Below are positions 8,115-16,880 of a stretch of DNA of 64,000 nt, in pieces. Source of the DNA: RUG420 sp045642465. Its GTDB lineage: Bacteria; Bacillota; Clostridia; Oscillospirales; Acutalibacteraceae. The notes beneath the pieces were generated by a model that saw only the letters and a list, made by a program, of their open reading frames with translations, ran no database searches and was not told where the DNA came from. The DNA is taken from NCBI GenBank assembly GCA_045642465.1, contig JAZUIY010000015.1, positions 620,001 through 684,000 on the forward strand, in the 5' to 3' direction. Made by a program: the position numbers and the translations under genes. Numbering within the stretch: position 1 is the first letter of the stretch; each line of letters starts with the position of its first letter.

Positions 8115-8240
8115 GCCAAAAAGGAGGCCACTTTGGCAATAGTTTTTATAAATAATGTAATTTTCCTTTTCGTTGGCGATTTTGTTTTCTCCCCGTTTGT
8201 ACTAAAATGAAATCAGAACAGGCACAGAGGAGGTACTGAC

Positions 8241-9434
8241 ATGAAAACCGTAGGAATTGTTGCCGAATATAACCCGTTCCACAACGGACATGAAGCCATG
8301 GTGGCCCAATGCCGTGAAGAGGGGGCAACCCATGTGGTTGCCGTCATGAGCGGGAACTTTGTTCAGAGAGGCAGCGTGGCCATCATGGACAAGCGCAGCC
8401 GCACCGAAGCGGCTTTGAAGGGCGGCGTGGACCTGGTTTTGGAACTGCCGGTGCCTTGGGCCGTTGCCACAGCCGAAACCTTTGCCTACGGCGGGGTTTC
8501 CGTGCTGGACGCACTGGGCTGTGTAGACCAACTGCGCTTTGGTGCAGAACGCACCGACAAGCAGTTGTTCCTCCAAACGGCCGATGCCCTCAGTGACCCA
8601 AAGGTAGACGCCCGTATCAAAGCCGAATTGGACGGCGGCGTCAGTTATCCGGTGGCAAGAGCCAATGCCCTTGCCAAAGAATATGGGGAAGTGCTGAGTT
8701 CACTTCTAAATGGTCCAAACAATGTGTTGGGATTGGAATATGTGAAGGCACTGAAGAAACGAAATTCCACCATGGACTTTCAGCCAATGCTCCGTCAGGG
8801 CGTAGGCCATGATGAATTGAAAGACACCGGGGAATTTGCCAGTGCATCTTCTCTCCGGATTAAGTTGGAGCGAGGAGACGAAAGTGCCTTTAATTACATG
8901 CCGGATCCATCGGTAGATGCCTTCCTTGCCCAGAAGAAAGTGGGCCGTGCCCCAGTGGCACAGGACGAAAGCGAACGGGCCATCTTGTCCCGTCTCCGCA
9001 TGCTGTCGGCAGAAGAAATTGCCAAAGCACCGGATGTGGGAGAAGGCTTGGAAAACCGTATTTATAACGCCATTCAGTCTGCCACTTCCTTAGAAGAACT
9101 CTACGACATTGTAAAGACCAAACGGTACACCCATTCCCGTATCCGCCGCATAGTCACCGCACTCTATTTGGGTATTACCCCGGAAGACCGTGCCATGGAA
9201 GTGCCGTATATCCGCGCCCTCGGATTTAACGAACGGGGCCGTGAAATTCTGAAAGCGGCCAAGGAAACGGCTCGCCTGCCAATTGTCATGAAATCCGCTG
9301 GCATGAGCGAATTGTCAGAAGAGGCAAAGCATGTATTTGCACTGGAGTGTAAAGCAACTGACCTTTACAACCTGGCCACCCCGAGAATTCTGCCGTGTGG
9401 CACCGAATATTCCGACAACGTCATTATTCTTTAA
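8241..9434 (+). CDS. tmcAL: tRNA(Met) cytidine acetate ligase TmcAL
   Basis: The protein has 397 residues of the YlbM family, which makes N4-acetylcytidine at the wobble base of elongator tRNA-Met using acetate and ATP. The nucleotidyltransferase motif FHNGH follows VGIVAEYNP, with SGNFVQRG, RFGAE and LGLEYVKAL later, and a helical C-terminal half. The start has AGAGGAGG upstream. It lies divergently beside acetate kinase; since TmcAL consumes acetate directly, the neighbourhood is suggestive, but this is inference. Confidence 0.92.
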   Translation: MKTVGIVAEYNPFHNGHEAMVAQCREEGATHVVAVMSGNFVQRGSVAIMDKRSRTEAALKGGVDLVLELPVPWAVATAETFAYGGVSVLDALGCVDQLRFGAERTDKQLFLQTADALSDPKVDARIKAELDGGVSYPVARANALAKEYGEVLSSLLNGPNNVLGLEYVKALKKRNSTMDFQPMLRQGVGHDELKDTGEFASASSLRIKLERGDESAFNYMPDPSVDAFLAQKKVGRAPVAQDESERAILSRLRMLSAEEIAKAPDVGEGLENRIYNAIQSATSLEELYDIVKTKRYTHSRIRRIVTALYLGITPEDRAMEVPYIRALGFNERGREILKAAKETARLPIVMKSAGMSELSEEAKHVFALECKATDLYNLATPRILPCGTEYSDNVIIL

Positions 9435-9445
9435 AGACATAAGAA

Positions 9446-9472
9446 AAGCCCCGCAGTTGCGGGGCTTTTTTA
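9446..9472. terminator. Bidirectional terminator between tmcAL and mtaB
   Basis: AAGCCCCGCA and TGCGGGGCTT form a GC-rich stem with T-runs on one side and A-runs on the other, serving both convergent genes. Confidence 0.88.
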
Positions 9473-10759
9473 TTCTATGATTTCACCGGTACAGAGGTCT
9501 CCGTCCACGCCGGTAATGCGGACGCGGAGGAATTCATCCTGGTGGCTTACGTCAGAGGCCACACGGACCGGGGTGTAGTTTCTGGTGTAACCGGTTAAGT
9601 AACCGTCGTGAAGGGTTTCTCCCAAAATTTCCACTTCGGTTCCCACTTGTTTCTTTAAGAACGCGGTGCGGATTTCTTCTGCCACTGCCAGCATGCGGTG
9701 GGCCCGTTCGGTCTTCACGGCCTTTGGTACCTGCGGAAGTTCGGCAGCCTTGGTACCCGGACGGGAAGAATAAGGGAAGACGTGAATTTTTTCAAAGCCG
9801 ACGGACTTGGCAAAGGCCATAGAGGCTTCAAAGTCTTCTTCCGTTTCTCCCGGGAACCCTACCATGATGTCGGTGGTAATGGTGGTGTCCGGCCAAGCAG
9901 CCCGGAGTTCGTCACAGAGGGCTTTGTATTCCGCCGTAGTGTAATGGCGGTTCATGGCTTTTAATGTTTTGTCACAACCTGACTGCAGGGACATGTGGAA
10001 CTGTGGACAGAAGTTTGGCAGCTTGGCCAGTTCTTCCACTTTGTCCTTCGTAATGTTATCAAACTCCAAAGAGCCAATCCGAACCCGAGGGAACCCGAAA
10101 GAGCAGGCCAGGGCAATTGGATCCACAAAGGACAGCCCGTTGTCTAAGCCGTAGCAGCAGAAGTTGATGCCAACCAGCACTACTTCCTTGTGGCCGGCTT
10201 CTTTAATCTGCTTCAGTTCAGCCCCCAAGTCCTCTAAAGAACGGGAACGGCTTCTGCCTCTGGAGTAGGGGATAATGCAGTAAGAACAAAACCGGTTGCA
10301 GCCATCCTGTACCTTCAAAATGGCTCTGGTCCTAGTGGAAAAGGATTCAATGGGAAGGTTCTCAAAACACTCGTTCTTTTCGTGCTCTTCAATACGGACA
10401 ATGCGTTTGCCGCTGCCGTCAGCCCGGTATTCGTCTACCAGACGGAGGACGTTGGCGTGGTCTCCATTGCCGGTGACAATGTCGGCTTCCGCCAATTCCT
10501 GTGCCTGACTTGGGTATGCCTGCGGCATACACCCGGTCAGCACCACCAGCGCTTCCGGTGCGCTGCGCTTAAAGCGGCGCACGGCCTGGCGGGTCTTCTG
10601 GTCGGACACCGCCGTGACGGTGCACGAATTTACCACTATGACGTCAGCATCCTCCGGGGTGGCGGCTACTAAATAGCCGTTTTCCTGGAATAGTTCCGTC
10701 ATGGCTTCGGTTTCGTATTGATTCACTTTGCATCCGAGGGTATAGAAATAAACCTTCAT
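9470..10759 (-). CDS. mtaB: tRNA (t6A37) C2-methylthiotransferase MtaB
   Basis: The protein has 429 residues. It is a radical SAM methylthiotransferase that converts t6A to ms2t6A at tRNA position 37. The N-terminal UPF0004 domain holds Cys10 (TLGCKVNQYE), Cys46 (NSCTVTA) and Cys77 (TGCMPQ). The radical SAM cluster is Cys154/158/161 (QDGCNRFCSYCIIPY), followed by GFPGETEEDF and a C-terminal TRAM domain. The start MKVYFYTLGC has AAGGAG upstream; a longer in-frame extension to 10840 lacks a ribosome site and family similarity. Confidence 0.94.
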   Translation of the reverse strand: MKVYFYTLGCKVNQYETEAMTELFQENGYLVAATPEDADVIVVNSCTVTAVSDQKTRQAVRRFKRSAPEALVVLTGCMPQAYPSQAQELAEADIVTGNGDHANVLRLVDEYRADGSGKRIVRIEEHEKNECFENLPIESFSTRTRAILKVQDGCNRFCSYCIIPYSRGRSRSRSLEDLGAELKQIKEAGHKEVVLVGINFCCYGLDNGLSFVDPIALACSFGFPRVRIGSLEFDNITKDKVEELAKLPNFCPQFHMSLQSGCDKTLKAMNRHYTTAEYKALCDELRAAWPDTTITTDIMVGFPGETEEDFEASMAFAKSVGFEKIHVFPYSSRPGTKAAELPQVPKAVKTERAHRMLAVAEEIRTAFLKKQVGTEVEILGETLHDGYLTGYTRNYTPVRVASDVSHQDEFLRVRITGVDGDLCTGEIIE

Positions 10760-10846
10760 AAATGCTCCTTTTTCTAAGTTCCATTCATTATAAACGGAGG
10801 CTTTCTTCTTTTCAACCGACCCCCCCCATAGACTAGGCAAATCTGT

Positions 10847-10876
10847 TTGACATCGTTCCCGTATAAATGGTATATT
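10847..10876 (+). promoter_or_regulatory. Strong promoter of the lipase-like gene
   Basis: Consensus TTGACA, 18 bp, TATATT, about 65 bp before the ATG. A run of eight C lies just upstream (10820-10827). Confidence 0.75.
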
Positions 10877-10939
10877 TTTATTTAGTTTAAGTTTCTTTTC
10901 CTTTGGGGAAACAATGGGGAAAACTTGGAGGTTATGATC

Positions 10940-12094
10940 ATGAAAAAATACGACTACCCGGTTATTTTAGTACCAGGTCTTTGCGCTTATGGCGAAAGCG
11001 GTTTGGGTAAGAATCTTCCTTACTTCGGCCAGACTGCTAAATTGCTCCGCGCACAGGGGTTAACCTGTCATACTGCTACTTTTACTGCACTGAACGGTGT
11101 TTGGGACAGAGCTTGTGAACTCTACGCTCAAATCATCGGCGGTACCGTTGACTACGGCGCTGCTCACGCAGAAAAATATGGCACCAACCGCTTTGGCGTA
11201 TCTTATCCTGGTTTCGTAAGCAATTGGAACAACACCAACAAAGTAAGCTTGGTAGCTTACGGCTTTGGTGCACCGGTTGCCCGTCTTTTGGCTTACCTTT
11301 TGGAAAATGGTTCCAAGAAGGAACAGGAAAGCGGCGCTGCCGATATTTCCCCACTCTTTAAGGGCGGTATGGGCGAATCCATCAACGTTATCATCACTTT
11401 GGCCGGTGACAACGACGGTACCACTTTCTTCCAGGCTTTGGACGAATATGTTCCGTTTACCGAAACCGCTACCAAACTCATCTGGAAAGCCAAATCGCTC
11501 TTCCGCGGCGAAGATAAGCTGACCTATGGTGAATTGACTGATGCACGTTTGGAAAAATACCTGAATGCCGGCAGAGACAACCTGTTCTTTGACGTAGGCC
11601 TGGAAGGTATGGCTCAGCTCAATAAACTGTTGAAGATCAACCCGAATGTTTACTATGTTTCCTTCACCGGTGAAACCTCCAAGAACGTGAAGGAATTCTT
11701 GCCGGAACTGAAGACAAAGAAGCACGGTAATCCGTTTACTGATAAGAAGATCAACCTGCTTGACGTAAACTTAGATATCCCAACCTTGGCTTCCGGTATT
11801 CTTGCTCCGTTTGCTCTGTTAATCGGTACCTACAAGAATTACCTTCCGGAAAAGCCGGTTGCCACTCCTGTTTATCATGCAAATGACGGCTTTATGCCAA
11901 CCAACTGTGCACTTGCTCCAAGCACCGAAGAATATACTTCTTTCCGTTACTTAGACGAATGCCGACCAGGCGTTTGGTATCAGATGCCAATTGAAGCAAT
12001 GAACCATCTGGCATTCCTTGGCTACTTCGTAAAGAAGGATAAATTCCAGAACTTCGTTTTGGATTTGGCTGACATCTTAACCGACATTGGTTAA
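10940..12094 (+). CDS. Family I.5 lipase-like protein lacking the catalytic serine
   Basis: The protein has 384 residues and collinear similarity to secreted Geobacillus/Staphylococcus-type lipases: ILVPGL, WDRACELYAQ, GGTVDYGAAHAEKYG, SLLENGS-like LAYLLENGS, SPLFKGG, DGTT, then HANDGF and MNHLAFLG. In those enzymes the nucleophile sits in AHSQGG; here the same place reads AYGFGA, so Ser is Gly108. The Asp (316) and His (356) of the triad remain. One zinc-ligand position (GTNRF for GHARF) also appears changed. There is no signal peptide, so it is probably cytoplasmic. The ATG follows GGAGG by 8 nt. It is a single-gene unit with a strong promoter and terminator. Esterase activity seems unlikely; a binding or scaffolding role is a guess. 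Confidence 0.8.
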   Translation: MKKYDYPVILVPGLCAYGESGLGKNLPYFGQTAKLLRAQGLTCHTATFTALNGVWDRACELYAQIIGGTVDYGAAHAEKYGTNRFGVSYPGFVSNWNNTNKVSLVAYGFGAPVARLLAYLLENGSKKEQESGAADISPLFKGGMGESINVIITLAGDNDGTTFFQALDEYVPFTETATKLIWKAKSLFRGEDKLTYGELTDARLEKYLNAGRDNLFFDVGLEGMAQLNKLLKINPNVYYVSFTGETSKNVKEFLPELKTKKHGNPFTDKKINLLDVNLDIPTLASGILAPFALLIGTYKNYLPEKPVATPVYHANDGFMPTNCALAPSTEEYTSFRYLDECRPGVWYQMPIEAMNHLAFLGYFVKKDKFQNFVLDLADILTDIG

Positions 12095-12108
12095 TGAATG
12101 AAAACGTA

Positions 12109-12138
12109 AGGAGCACCCATTATGGATGCTCCTTTTTC
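12109..12138 (+). terminator. Terminator of the lipase-like gene
   Basis: GGAGCA and TGCTCC flank an inner CCAT/ATGG pair, followed by TTTTTC. Confidence 0.8.
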
Positions 12139-12167
12139 TTGAATCAGCCTGTTTTTTGTGATATCAT
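12139..12167 (+). promoter_or_regulatory. Promoter of citrate synthase
   Basis: TTGAAT, 17 bp, TATCAT, directly after the preceding terminator and about 40 bp before the gene. Confidence 0.75.
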
Positions 12168-12206
12168 ACTGTATCAAATAACGCTAAAGAAAAGGAGGAG
12201 CATATT

Positions 12207-13586
12207 ATGAATTTTGCTGAAGGGTATTCCTTAATTACCCCGCAAATTGAAACCCTGGCCTCTATTGCCGTAGAAAACAACGTAATAGACCCAAGTCTCT
12301 ATGGCAAATATGACGTAAAACGCGGCCTCCGTGAACGGGACGGCAAAGGTGTTTTAACCGGCCTGACTGAAATTTCCGAAGTACAAGGTCATGAAATCGT
12401 TGACGGTGTATATACCGAAATTGAAGGTTTACTCCGTTACCGTGGTTACGCTGTTGAAGATTTACTGAAGGGCGCATCTGCCAATAACCATTTCGCATAT
12501 GAAGAAACGGTATTCCTGCTGCTCTTTGGCCGACTGCCATCTGCTGAAGAATTTGAAGAGTTCAAAACCGTATTTGCCAGCTACCGCAGCCTGCCGACAC
12601 ACTTCCTTCGTGACATCATCATGAAGGCTCCTAGCAGAGACATGATGAACACTTTGGCCCGCAGCGTATTGACTTTATATTCTTACGACAACAACCCGGA
12701 TGACACCTCTGTGGAAAACGTACTGCGTCAGTGCCTTGCTCTCATTGCACTGTTCCCACAGTTGGCTGTATACGGGTACCAAACTTATAAATACTACCAC
12801 GACGGAGATGAATTCTTTATTCACGCTCCAAAGGAAGAATATTCTGCAGCCCAGAACATCCTTTACATGCTTCGGGAAGACGGTCAGTTCACCGACCTGG
12901 AAGCCCGTGTGCTGGACATGGCTTTGGTGCTTCATGCAGAACACGGCGGCGGTAACAACTCCAGCTTTACCACCCATGTAGTTTCTTCCTCCGGTACCGA
13001 CACTTACAGTGCCATTGCTGCAGCCTTGGGCTCCTTAAAGGGCCCTCGCCACGGCGGTGCTAATATTAAGGTAGTAGGTATGATGGAAGACTTAAAGTCC
13101 AATGTATCTGACTGGGAAGACGATCAGGAAATTTCCGCTTATCTGAATAAGATTCTGAATAAGGAAGCTTTTGATAAGGCCGGTCTCGTTTACGGTATTG
13201 GACATGCCATTTATACCCTTTCTGACCCACGTGCTAAAATCCTGAAGGAGTGCGTAGCTGCTCTTTCGGAAGAAAAGGGTTTGACGGAAGAATTCGAACT
13301 TTACCAAAGAGTGGAACGCTTGGCTCCGGATTTGGTTGCTGCAAAGCGCAACAACGGCAAGAGCCTTTGCGCCAACGTAGACTTCTACAGTGGTTTCGCT
13401 TACACCATGCTGGATCTTCCAAGGGAACTCTACACACCGCTGTTCGCCATTTCTCGAATTGCCGGCTGGAGCGCACACCGTATGGAAGAAATCATTACCA
13501 AGGGTAAAATCATCCGTCCGGCTTACCTCTATGTAGGGGACAGAAAAGACTACGTTCCAATGAACAACCGCGAAGAAGACAAATAA
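12207..13586 (+). CDS. gltA: Citrate synthase (citrate/2-methylcitrate synthase family)
   Basis: The protein has 459 residues and condenses acetyl-CoA (or propionyl-CoA) with oxaloacetate. The active-site elements are HAEHGGGN, LKGPRHGGAN and GIGHAIYTLSDPRA (the two catalytic/binding histidines), with NVDFYSGF carrying the catalytic Asp and RIAGWSAHRMEE near the C-terminus. It is longer than the typical 370-residue type and has an N-terminal extension, as in anaerobic Clostridia. AAAGGAGG precedes the ATG. No aconitase or isocitrate dehydrogenase lies nearby; a role in glutamate supply is inference. Confidence 0.93.
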   Translation: MNFAEGYSLITPQIETLASIAVENNVIDPSLYGKYDVKRGLRERDGKGVLTGLTEISEVQGHEIVDGVYTEIEGLLRYRGYAVEDLLKGASANNHFAYEETVFLLLFGRLPSAEEFEEFKTVFASYRSLPTHFLRDIIMKAPSRDMMNTLARSVLTLYSYDNNPDDTSVENVLRQCLALIALFPQLAVYGYQTYKYYHDGDEFFIHAPKEEYSAAQNILYMLREDGQFTDLEARVLDMALVLHAEHGGGNNSSFTTHVVSSSGTDTYSAIAAALGSLKGPRHGGANIKVVGMMEDLKSNVSDWEDDQEISAYLNKILNKEAFDKAGLVYGIGHAIYTLSDPRAKILKECVAALSEEKGLTEEFELYQRVERLAPDLVAAKRNNGKSLCANVDFYSGFAYTMLDLPRELYTPLFAISRIAGWSAHRMEEIITKGKIIRPAYLYVGDRKDYVPMNNREEDK

Positions 13587-13595
13587 AATCGTCAT

Positions 13596-13628
13596 AAAAA
13601 AAGACCTTGCAGCTGCAAGGTCTTTTTT
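13596..13628. terminator. Bidirectional terminator between citrate synthase and the pseudokinase
   Basis: AAAAAAGACCTTGCA and its exact complement form a long palindrome with A-run and T-run on both sides. Confidence 0.9.
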
Positions 13629-13638
13629 GTTTCTTAAA

Positions 13639-15396
13639 TTAAGCGGCAGAATTGTCAATTTCTACATTGCCGGAGTCAGTCGGTTCTTCTGCGTCTTCAC
13701 CGCCGTCTCCGTTCCCGCCAAAGATGTCTAACCAGTTGGAGGTGGTTTCTTCTGCTTCACCCCAAACGGTCAGGTAGCAGGTGGTTCCCTTTTCACAAGC
13801 CTTACCGACAGATGGTGTTGCGGAAGCAACGGTGCCGGAATTGTGAGAGCCGTCGTTGTCCTTGGTGGAGGTGCTTACCCGGAATCCAGCTTCTTCCAGC
13901 AGGGCTTTTGCTTCGTCTTCCGTTAAGCCAATGACGCTTGGCATGGTGATTTTTTCGGTACCCTTCGAAACGGTAAGGGTAATGAGGGTATCCAGTGCAG
14001 CTTCTGAACCAGGGTTGACACTTTGACGAATGACAATGCCTTCTTCTTCGTCTTCGCTATATTCGAACTTGAAGTTAAAGTTGAAGGAGTCTCCATACTG
14101 TTCTTCAATGTTTTCGGCTTCCATACCAACAAAGTTTGGAACCTGAACGGTTTCTCCCTTCAGACCGCTGAAGCCAAAGGTCTTGCCACCAAAGAGCAAT
14201 ACCAGTACCAAAGCGGCAACGGCAACCACGGCCAGCAGAACGGCAATGATGGTAACGCTGTTACCGGAAGAATTTTTCTTCCGCTTGCCTTTTACCGGAG
14301 GTTCTTCTATGAATTCCTCTTCCTCTTCTACCATGGAGGCAATGAATGGGTCTGGGCGCCCTTCGTAAATGCGGCGCTTTCTGGCCTTTTCTTCTTCCCG
14401 GAATTCGTTGGCCATTTCTGCAACCTGAGAGCCGTCCAGTTCGGAGCGGAAGGCGTCAATGGTGCGGGTGCGGTCTTCCGGATAAACCTGCAGGGCATTG
14501 ATGAGCGCGCGGATGACGTAGTCCGGCAGTTCTTCTGCAATGTTGGCAGGGATTTTCATGGTGTCACGGTCTACACGGATGGTGGATTCTACCGGAGTCT
14601 TGCCGGTGAGTGCCCGGTAGAGCACAGCGGCAAAGGAGTAGATATCCGTCCATGGACCGGCAGCGGACTGAAGCCCTAACTGCTCAATTGGGGTATACCC
14701 AGGATACACTTCTGCGGAAAGCCCGCTGTTGATGGTTCTTCCTTCCGGAATGCAGAACCCGGTAATGCGCAATTTGTGATCCGGGTAAACCATTAAGGTG
14801 GCAGGGGAGATGCCTCTGTGGATAATGCCGGCAGAGTGCAGATTGGACAGGGTGGAAAGCACCGGCATAAACATAACGCGGGCGTTTTCCCAACTCAAGT
14901 AACCTTTCTTGCTGTTCAGCAGGAAGTCTCTTAAGGTCATGGAACCTTCCACGTATTCCGAAATGGCGTATACGGTGCCGTTTTCTTCCAGAATATCCAG
15001 AACTTCTACCAGAGCAGAAAGGCCTTGCATGGCCTGCAGTTTGCTCCAGAGTTCCATATAGGAACTGCGCAGGGCAGTGTATTCTTGTTCTTTTCCGCTG
15101 CGAACGCCTACCAAAATGGTGTCGGTACGGTTGACAATGCGGCTTGGGAAAAATTCGTGTAATAGAACCGGATAATTCGGTTCGGTGTTGTATGCCATGT
15201 AAGTGAAGCTGTCACCACTGGTTTCCAGCACGGCGCCCACCAGGTACTTTTCGCCAATCATGGTACGAAGCGGTAAGTATGGGGCCATTTGCGATGCAGT
15301 GTCTTCCCGGTAATGACAGTGCGGACATTCATGCTGAAGCGACTGAAGGCCGGACCGTTCCTGCATGCAGTGCATACAAAGCTTTTCGTAGGACAT
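13639..15396 (-). CDS. PASTA-domain protein with zinc ribbon and degenerate kinase domain (pseudokinase)
   Basis: The protein has 585 residues. Order: N-terminal zinc ribbon (CMHC and CPHC, residues 7-27), a Ser/Thr kinase fold (about 48-322), a basic linker, one membrane segment (about 379-403) and two PASTA domains (about 415-555). The fold is recognisable (YTPIEQ, DIYSFAAVLYRALTG), but every catalytic element is altered: the Gly loop reads LETSGDSF, the VAIK lysine is His80, HRD is HRG (193-195), the loop Asn is Thr200 and DFG is GFC (213-215). It should not bind ATP or transfer phosphate normally. PASTA domains bind wall muropeptides or beta-lactams, so a non-catalytic wall sensor or scaffold is the likely role. 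The start follows GGAGGG. Confidence 0.88.
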   Translation of the reverse strand: MSYEKLCMHCMQERSGLQSLQHECPHCHYREDTASQMAPYLPLRTMIGEKYLVGAVLETSGDSFTYMAYNTEPNYPVLLHEFFPSRIVNRTDTILVGVRSGKEQEYTALRSSYMELWSKLQAMQGLSALVEVLDILEENGTVYAISEYVEGSMTLRDFLLNSKKGYLSWENARVMFMPVLSTLSNLHSAGIIHRGISPATLMVYPDHKLRITGFCIPEGRTINSGLSAEVYPGYTPIEQLGLQSAAGPWTDIYSFAAVLYRALTGKTPVESTIRVDRDTMKIPANIAEELPDYVIRALINALQVYPEDRTRTIDAFRSELDGSQVAEMANEFREEEKARKRRIYEGRPDPFIASMVEEEEEFIEEPPVKGKRKKNSSGNSVTIIAVLLAVVAVAALVLVLLFGGKTFGFSGLKGETVQVPNFVGMEAENIEEQYGDSFNFNFKFEYSEDEEEGIVIRQSVNPGSEAALDTLITLTVSKGTEKITMPSVIGLTEDEAKALLEEAGFRVSTSTKDNDGSHNSGTVASATPSVGKACEKGTTCYLTVWGEAEETTSNWLDIFGGNGDGGEDAEEPTDSGNVEIDNSAA

Positions 15397-15445
15397 AGAG
15401 TTCCCTCCGAGTGAATTTAGGTATATTAATACCATATTATAATAA

Positions 15446-15474
15446 ACTATAATACAGGACTTGTCTTGTTACAA
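15446..15474 (-). promoter_or_regulatory. Promoter of the pseudokinase gene
   Basis: Minus strand TTGTAA, 17 bp, TATAGT, about 50 bp before the ATG. A further TATAAT lies a few bases downstream. Confidence 0.65.
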
Positions 15475-15550
15475 TAAGTTACACTTTCCACCTTAAATTT
15501 AAGCAAAGTACGAAAAATAGGACTATACAAAACTAAAAAGAACATTTGTG

Positions 15551-15578
15551 TTGACAGGGGCTTTTCGGGGTGTATAAT
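15551..15578 (+). promoter_or_regulatory. Consensus promoter of the Ala-rich membrane protein gene
   Basis: TTGACA, 16 bp, TATAAT: both boxes match the sigma-A consensus exactly, which predicts strong expression. Confidence 0.85.
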
Positions 15579-15618
15579 GGGATTGTAAGAAACAAATGTT
15601 CGGTTGGAGGTAACCATT

Positions 15619-15954
15619 ATGACCTTTATGATAAAAGTATTTTTCGAAGTAGTAACAGTTGCATTCATTCTCTATGGTATCTACCATGAAGCAGAACTGG
15701 TAGCATTTGAAGACCGTATCCTTGCTTCTGTCAAGGCATCTCTTCAGGGCTCCAAGAAACAGACTGCACAGAAGGCCACCGGTCATTCCAAGACTTATAC
15801 CAAAGCTCATGCAGCAGAAGCACAGGCCTTTGCTGCTAGAGAAGCCCGCGCCAACGCTGCAGAAGCTGCTAGAAAAGCAGCTGCCCGCCAGAACGCAGGC
15901 AAAAAAGAAGTAGCAGGGGAATCCAAAATCATCAAGTTCCCACACGCTGCGTAA
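15619..15954 (+). CDS. Small membrane-anchored alanine-rich protein of unknown function
   Basis: The protein has 111 residues. Residues 3-20 are a hydrophobic segment (FMIKVFFEVVTVAFILYGIY), followed by a charged stretch and then an Ala/Lys/Arg/Glu-rich helix (AEAQAFAAREARANAAEAARKAA) with coiled-coil character, and a short conserved-looking end (SKIIKFPHAA). The ATG follows GGAGG at good spacing; an in-frame TTG at 15604 overlaps the ribosome site and is rejected. It has a perfect consensus promoter and its own terminator, so it is probably abundant. I do not recognise the family. Confidence 0.75.
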   Translation: MTFMIKVFFEVVTVAFILYGIYHEAELVAFEDRILASVKASLQGSKKQTAQKATGHSKTYTKAHAAEAQAFAAREARANAAEAARKAAARQNAGKKEVAGESKIIKFPHAA

Positions 15955-16023
15955 ATTCGTTTGTAGCCGGCTGTCTGCCCATTCCGCCGGTTTACATATC
16001 CAAGGTAATTCTTATACCACCAG

Positions 16024-16056
16024 AAAGACCCGGTCCAATGTGGACCGGGTCTTTTT
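16024..16056. terminator. Bidirectional terminator between the Ala-rich protein and yebC
   Basis: AAAGACCCGGTCC, loop AATGT, GGACCGGGTCTTT plus T-run. Confidence 0.9.
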
Positions 16057-16065
16057 GGATTCTGA

Positions 16066-16830
16066 TTAAAGCAGGTCTTCTGCGTCTTCTGGGTTTTCCC
16101 AGTTGTGCCAGATGTTCTGAACGTCTTCGTCGTCTTCGAAGTATTCAACCATCTTAGCCATGTTCTTTAGGGATTCTTCGTCATCCAACTTAACGAAGGT
16201 GGAAGGAACGTACTGAACTTCAGCGGTTTCAAACTTGTAACCGGCTTCGTCCAAAGCATCACGAACCATACCAAGGTCGTTAGGATTGGTGCGGATTTCA
16301 AATACGTCTTCGTCATCTGTGAGGAAGTCGGAAGCACCGGCATCAATGGCAGCTTCCATTAAAGCTTCTTCATCCACGTCATTGTCGTCTTCGTCAATGC
16401 GGGCTACACAGAGCACACCAGCACGTTCAAAGAGGAAGCCTACGCAGCCGGAGGTACCCATGTTGCCACCGAACTTATCAAAGTAGTGACGAACATTACC
16501 TGCGGTACGGTTTCTGTTGTCAGTTAAGGTTTCAACTACAACAGCAATACCGTTTGGACCGTAGCCTTCGTATACGATTTCTTCGTAGTTGTCAGCTTCG
16601 GTATTACCGGCAGCCTTTTTGATGGCACGTTCAATGTTATCTTTCGGAATGTTGGCAGCATTGGCTTTTGCAATGCAGTCCTTCAATTTAGAGTTAGAAG
16701 ATGGGTCCGGACCGCCCTGCTTTACGGCAACGGCAATTTCACGGCCAATCTTGGTAAATACTTTTGCACGAGCTGCGTCGTTGGCACCTTTCTTACGTTT
16801 AATGGTGCTCCATTTGTTATGTCCTGACAT
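16066..16830 (-). CDS. yebC: YebC/PmpR-family protein
   Basis: The protein has 254 residues with the family opening SGHNKWSTIKRKK and the signature GYGPNGIAVVVETLTDNRNRT, then a C-terminal acidic extension (EYFEDDEDVQN to EDAEDLL). The family was first described as transcriptional regulators; recent work links members to translation of proline-rich stretches, so its role should be kept open. It is upstream of mrnC and obg on the minus strand in reverse order, being the last gene of that run. Confidence 0.93.
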   Translation of the reverse strand: MSGHNKWSTIKRKKGANDAARAKVFTKIGREIAVAVKQGGPDPSSNSKLKDCIAKANAANIPKDNIERAIKKAAGNTEADNYEEIVYEGYGPNGIAVVVETLTDNRNRTAGNVRHYFDKFGGNMGTSGCVGFLFERAGVLCVARIDEDDNDVDEEALMEAAIDAGASDFLTDDEDVFEIRTNPNDLGMVRDALDEAGYKFETAEVQYVPSTFVKLDDEESLKNMAKMVEYFEDDEDVQNIWHNWENPEDAEDLL

Positions 16831-16880
16831 AAGTGCTAGGCCTCCAAATAAGTGGAATTTTCTTTAAAATACGTGAAACA

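Noticed and set aside
10820..10827. A run of eight C as a phase-variation tract
   Set aside because: It lies outside coding sequence, upstream of the true mtaB start and upstream of the -35 box of the next gene, so length change would not shift a reading frame. An effect on promoter activity cannot be excluded but has no support.
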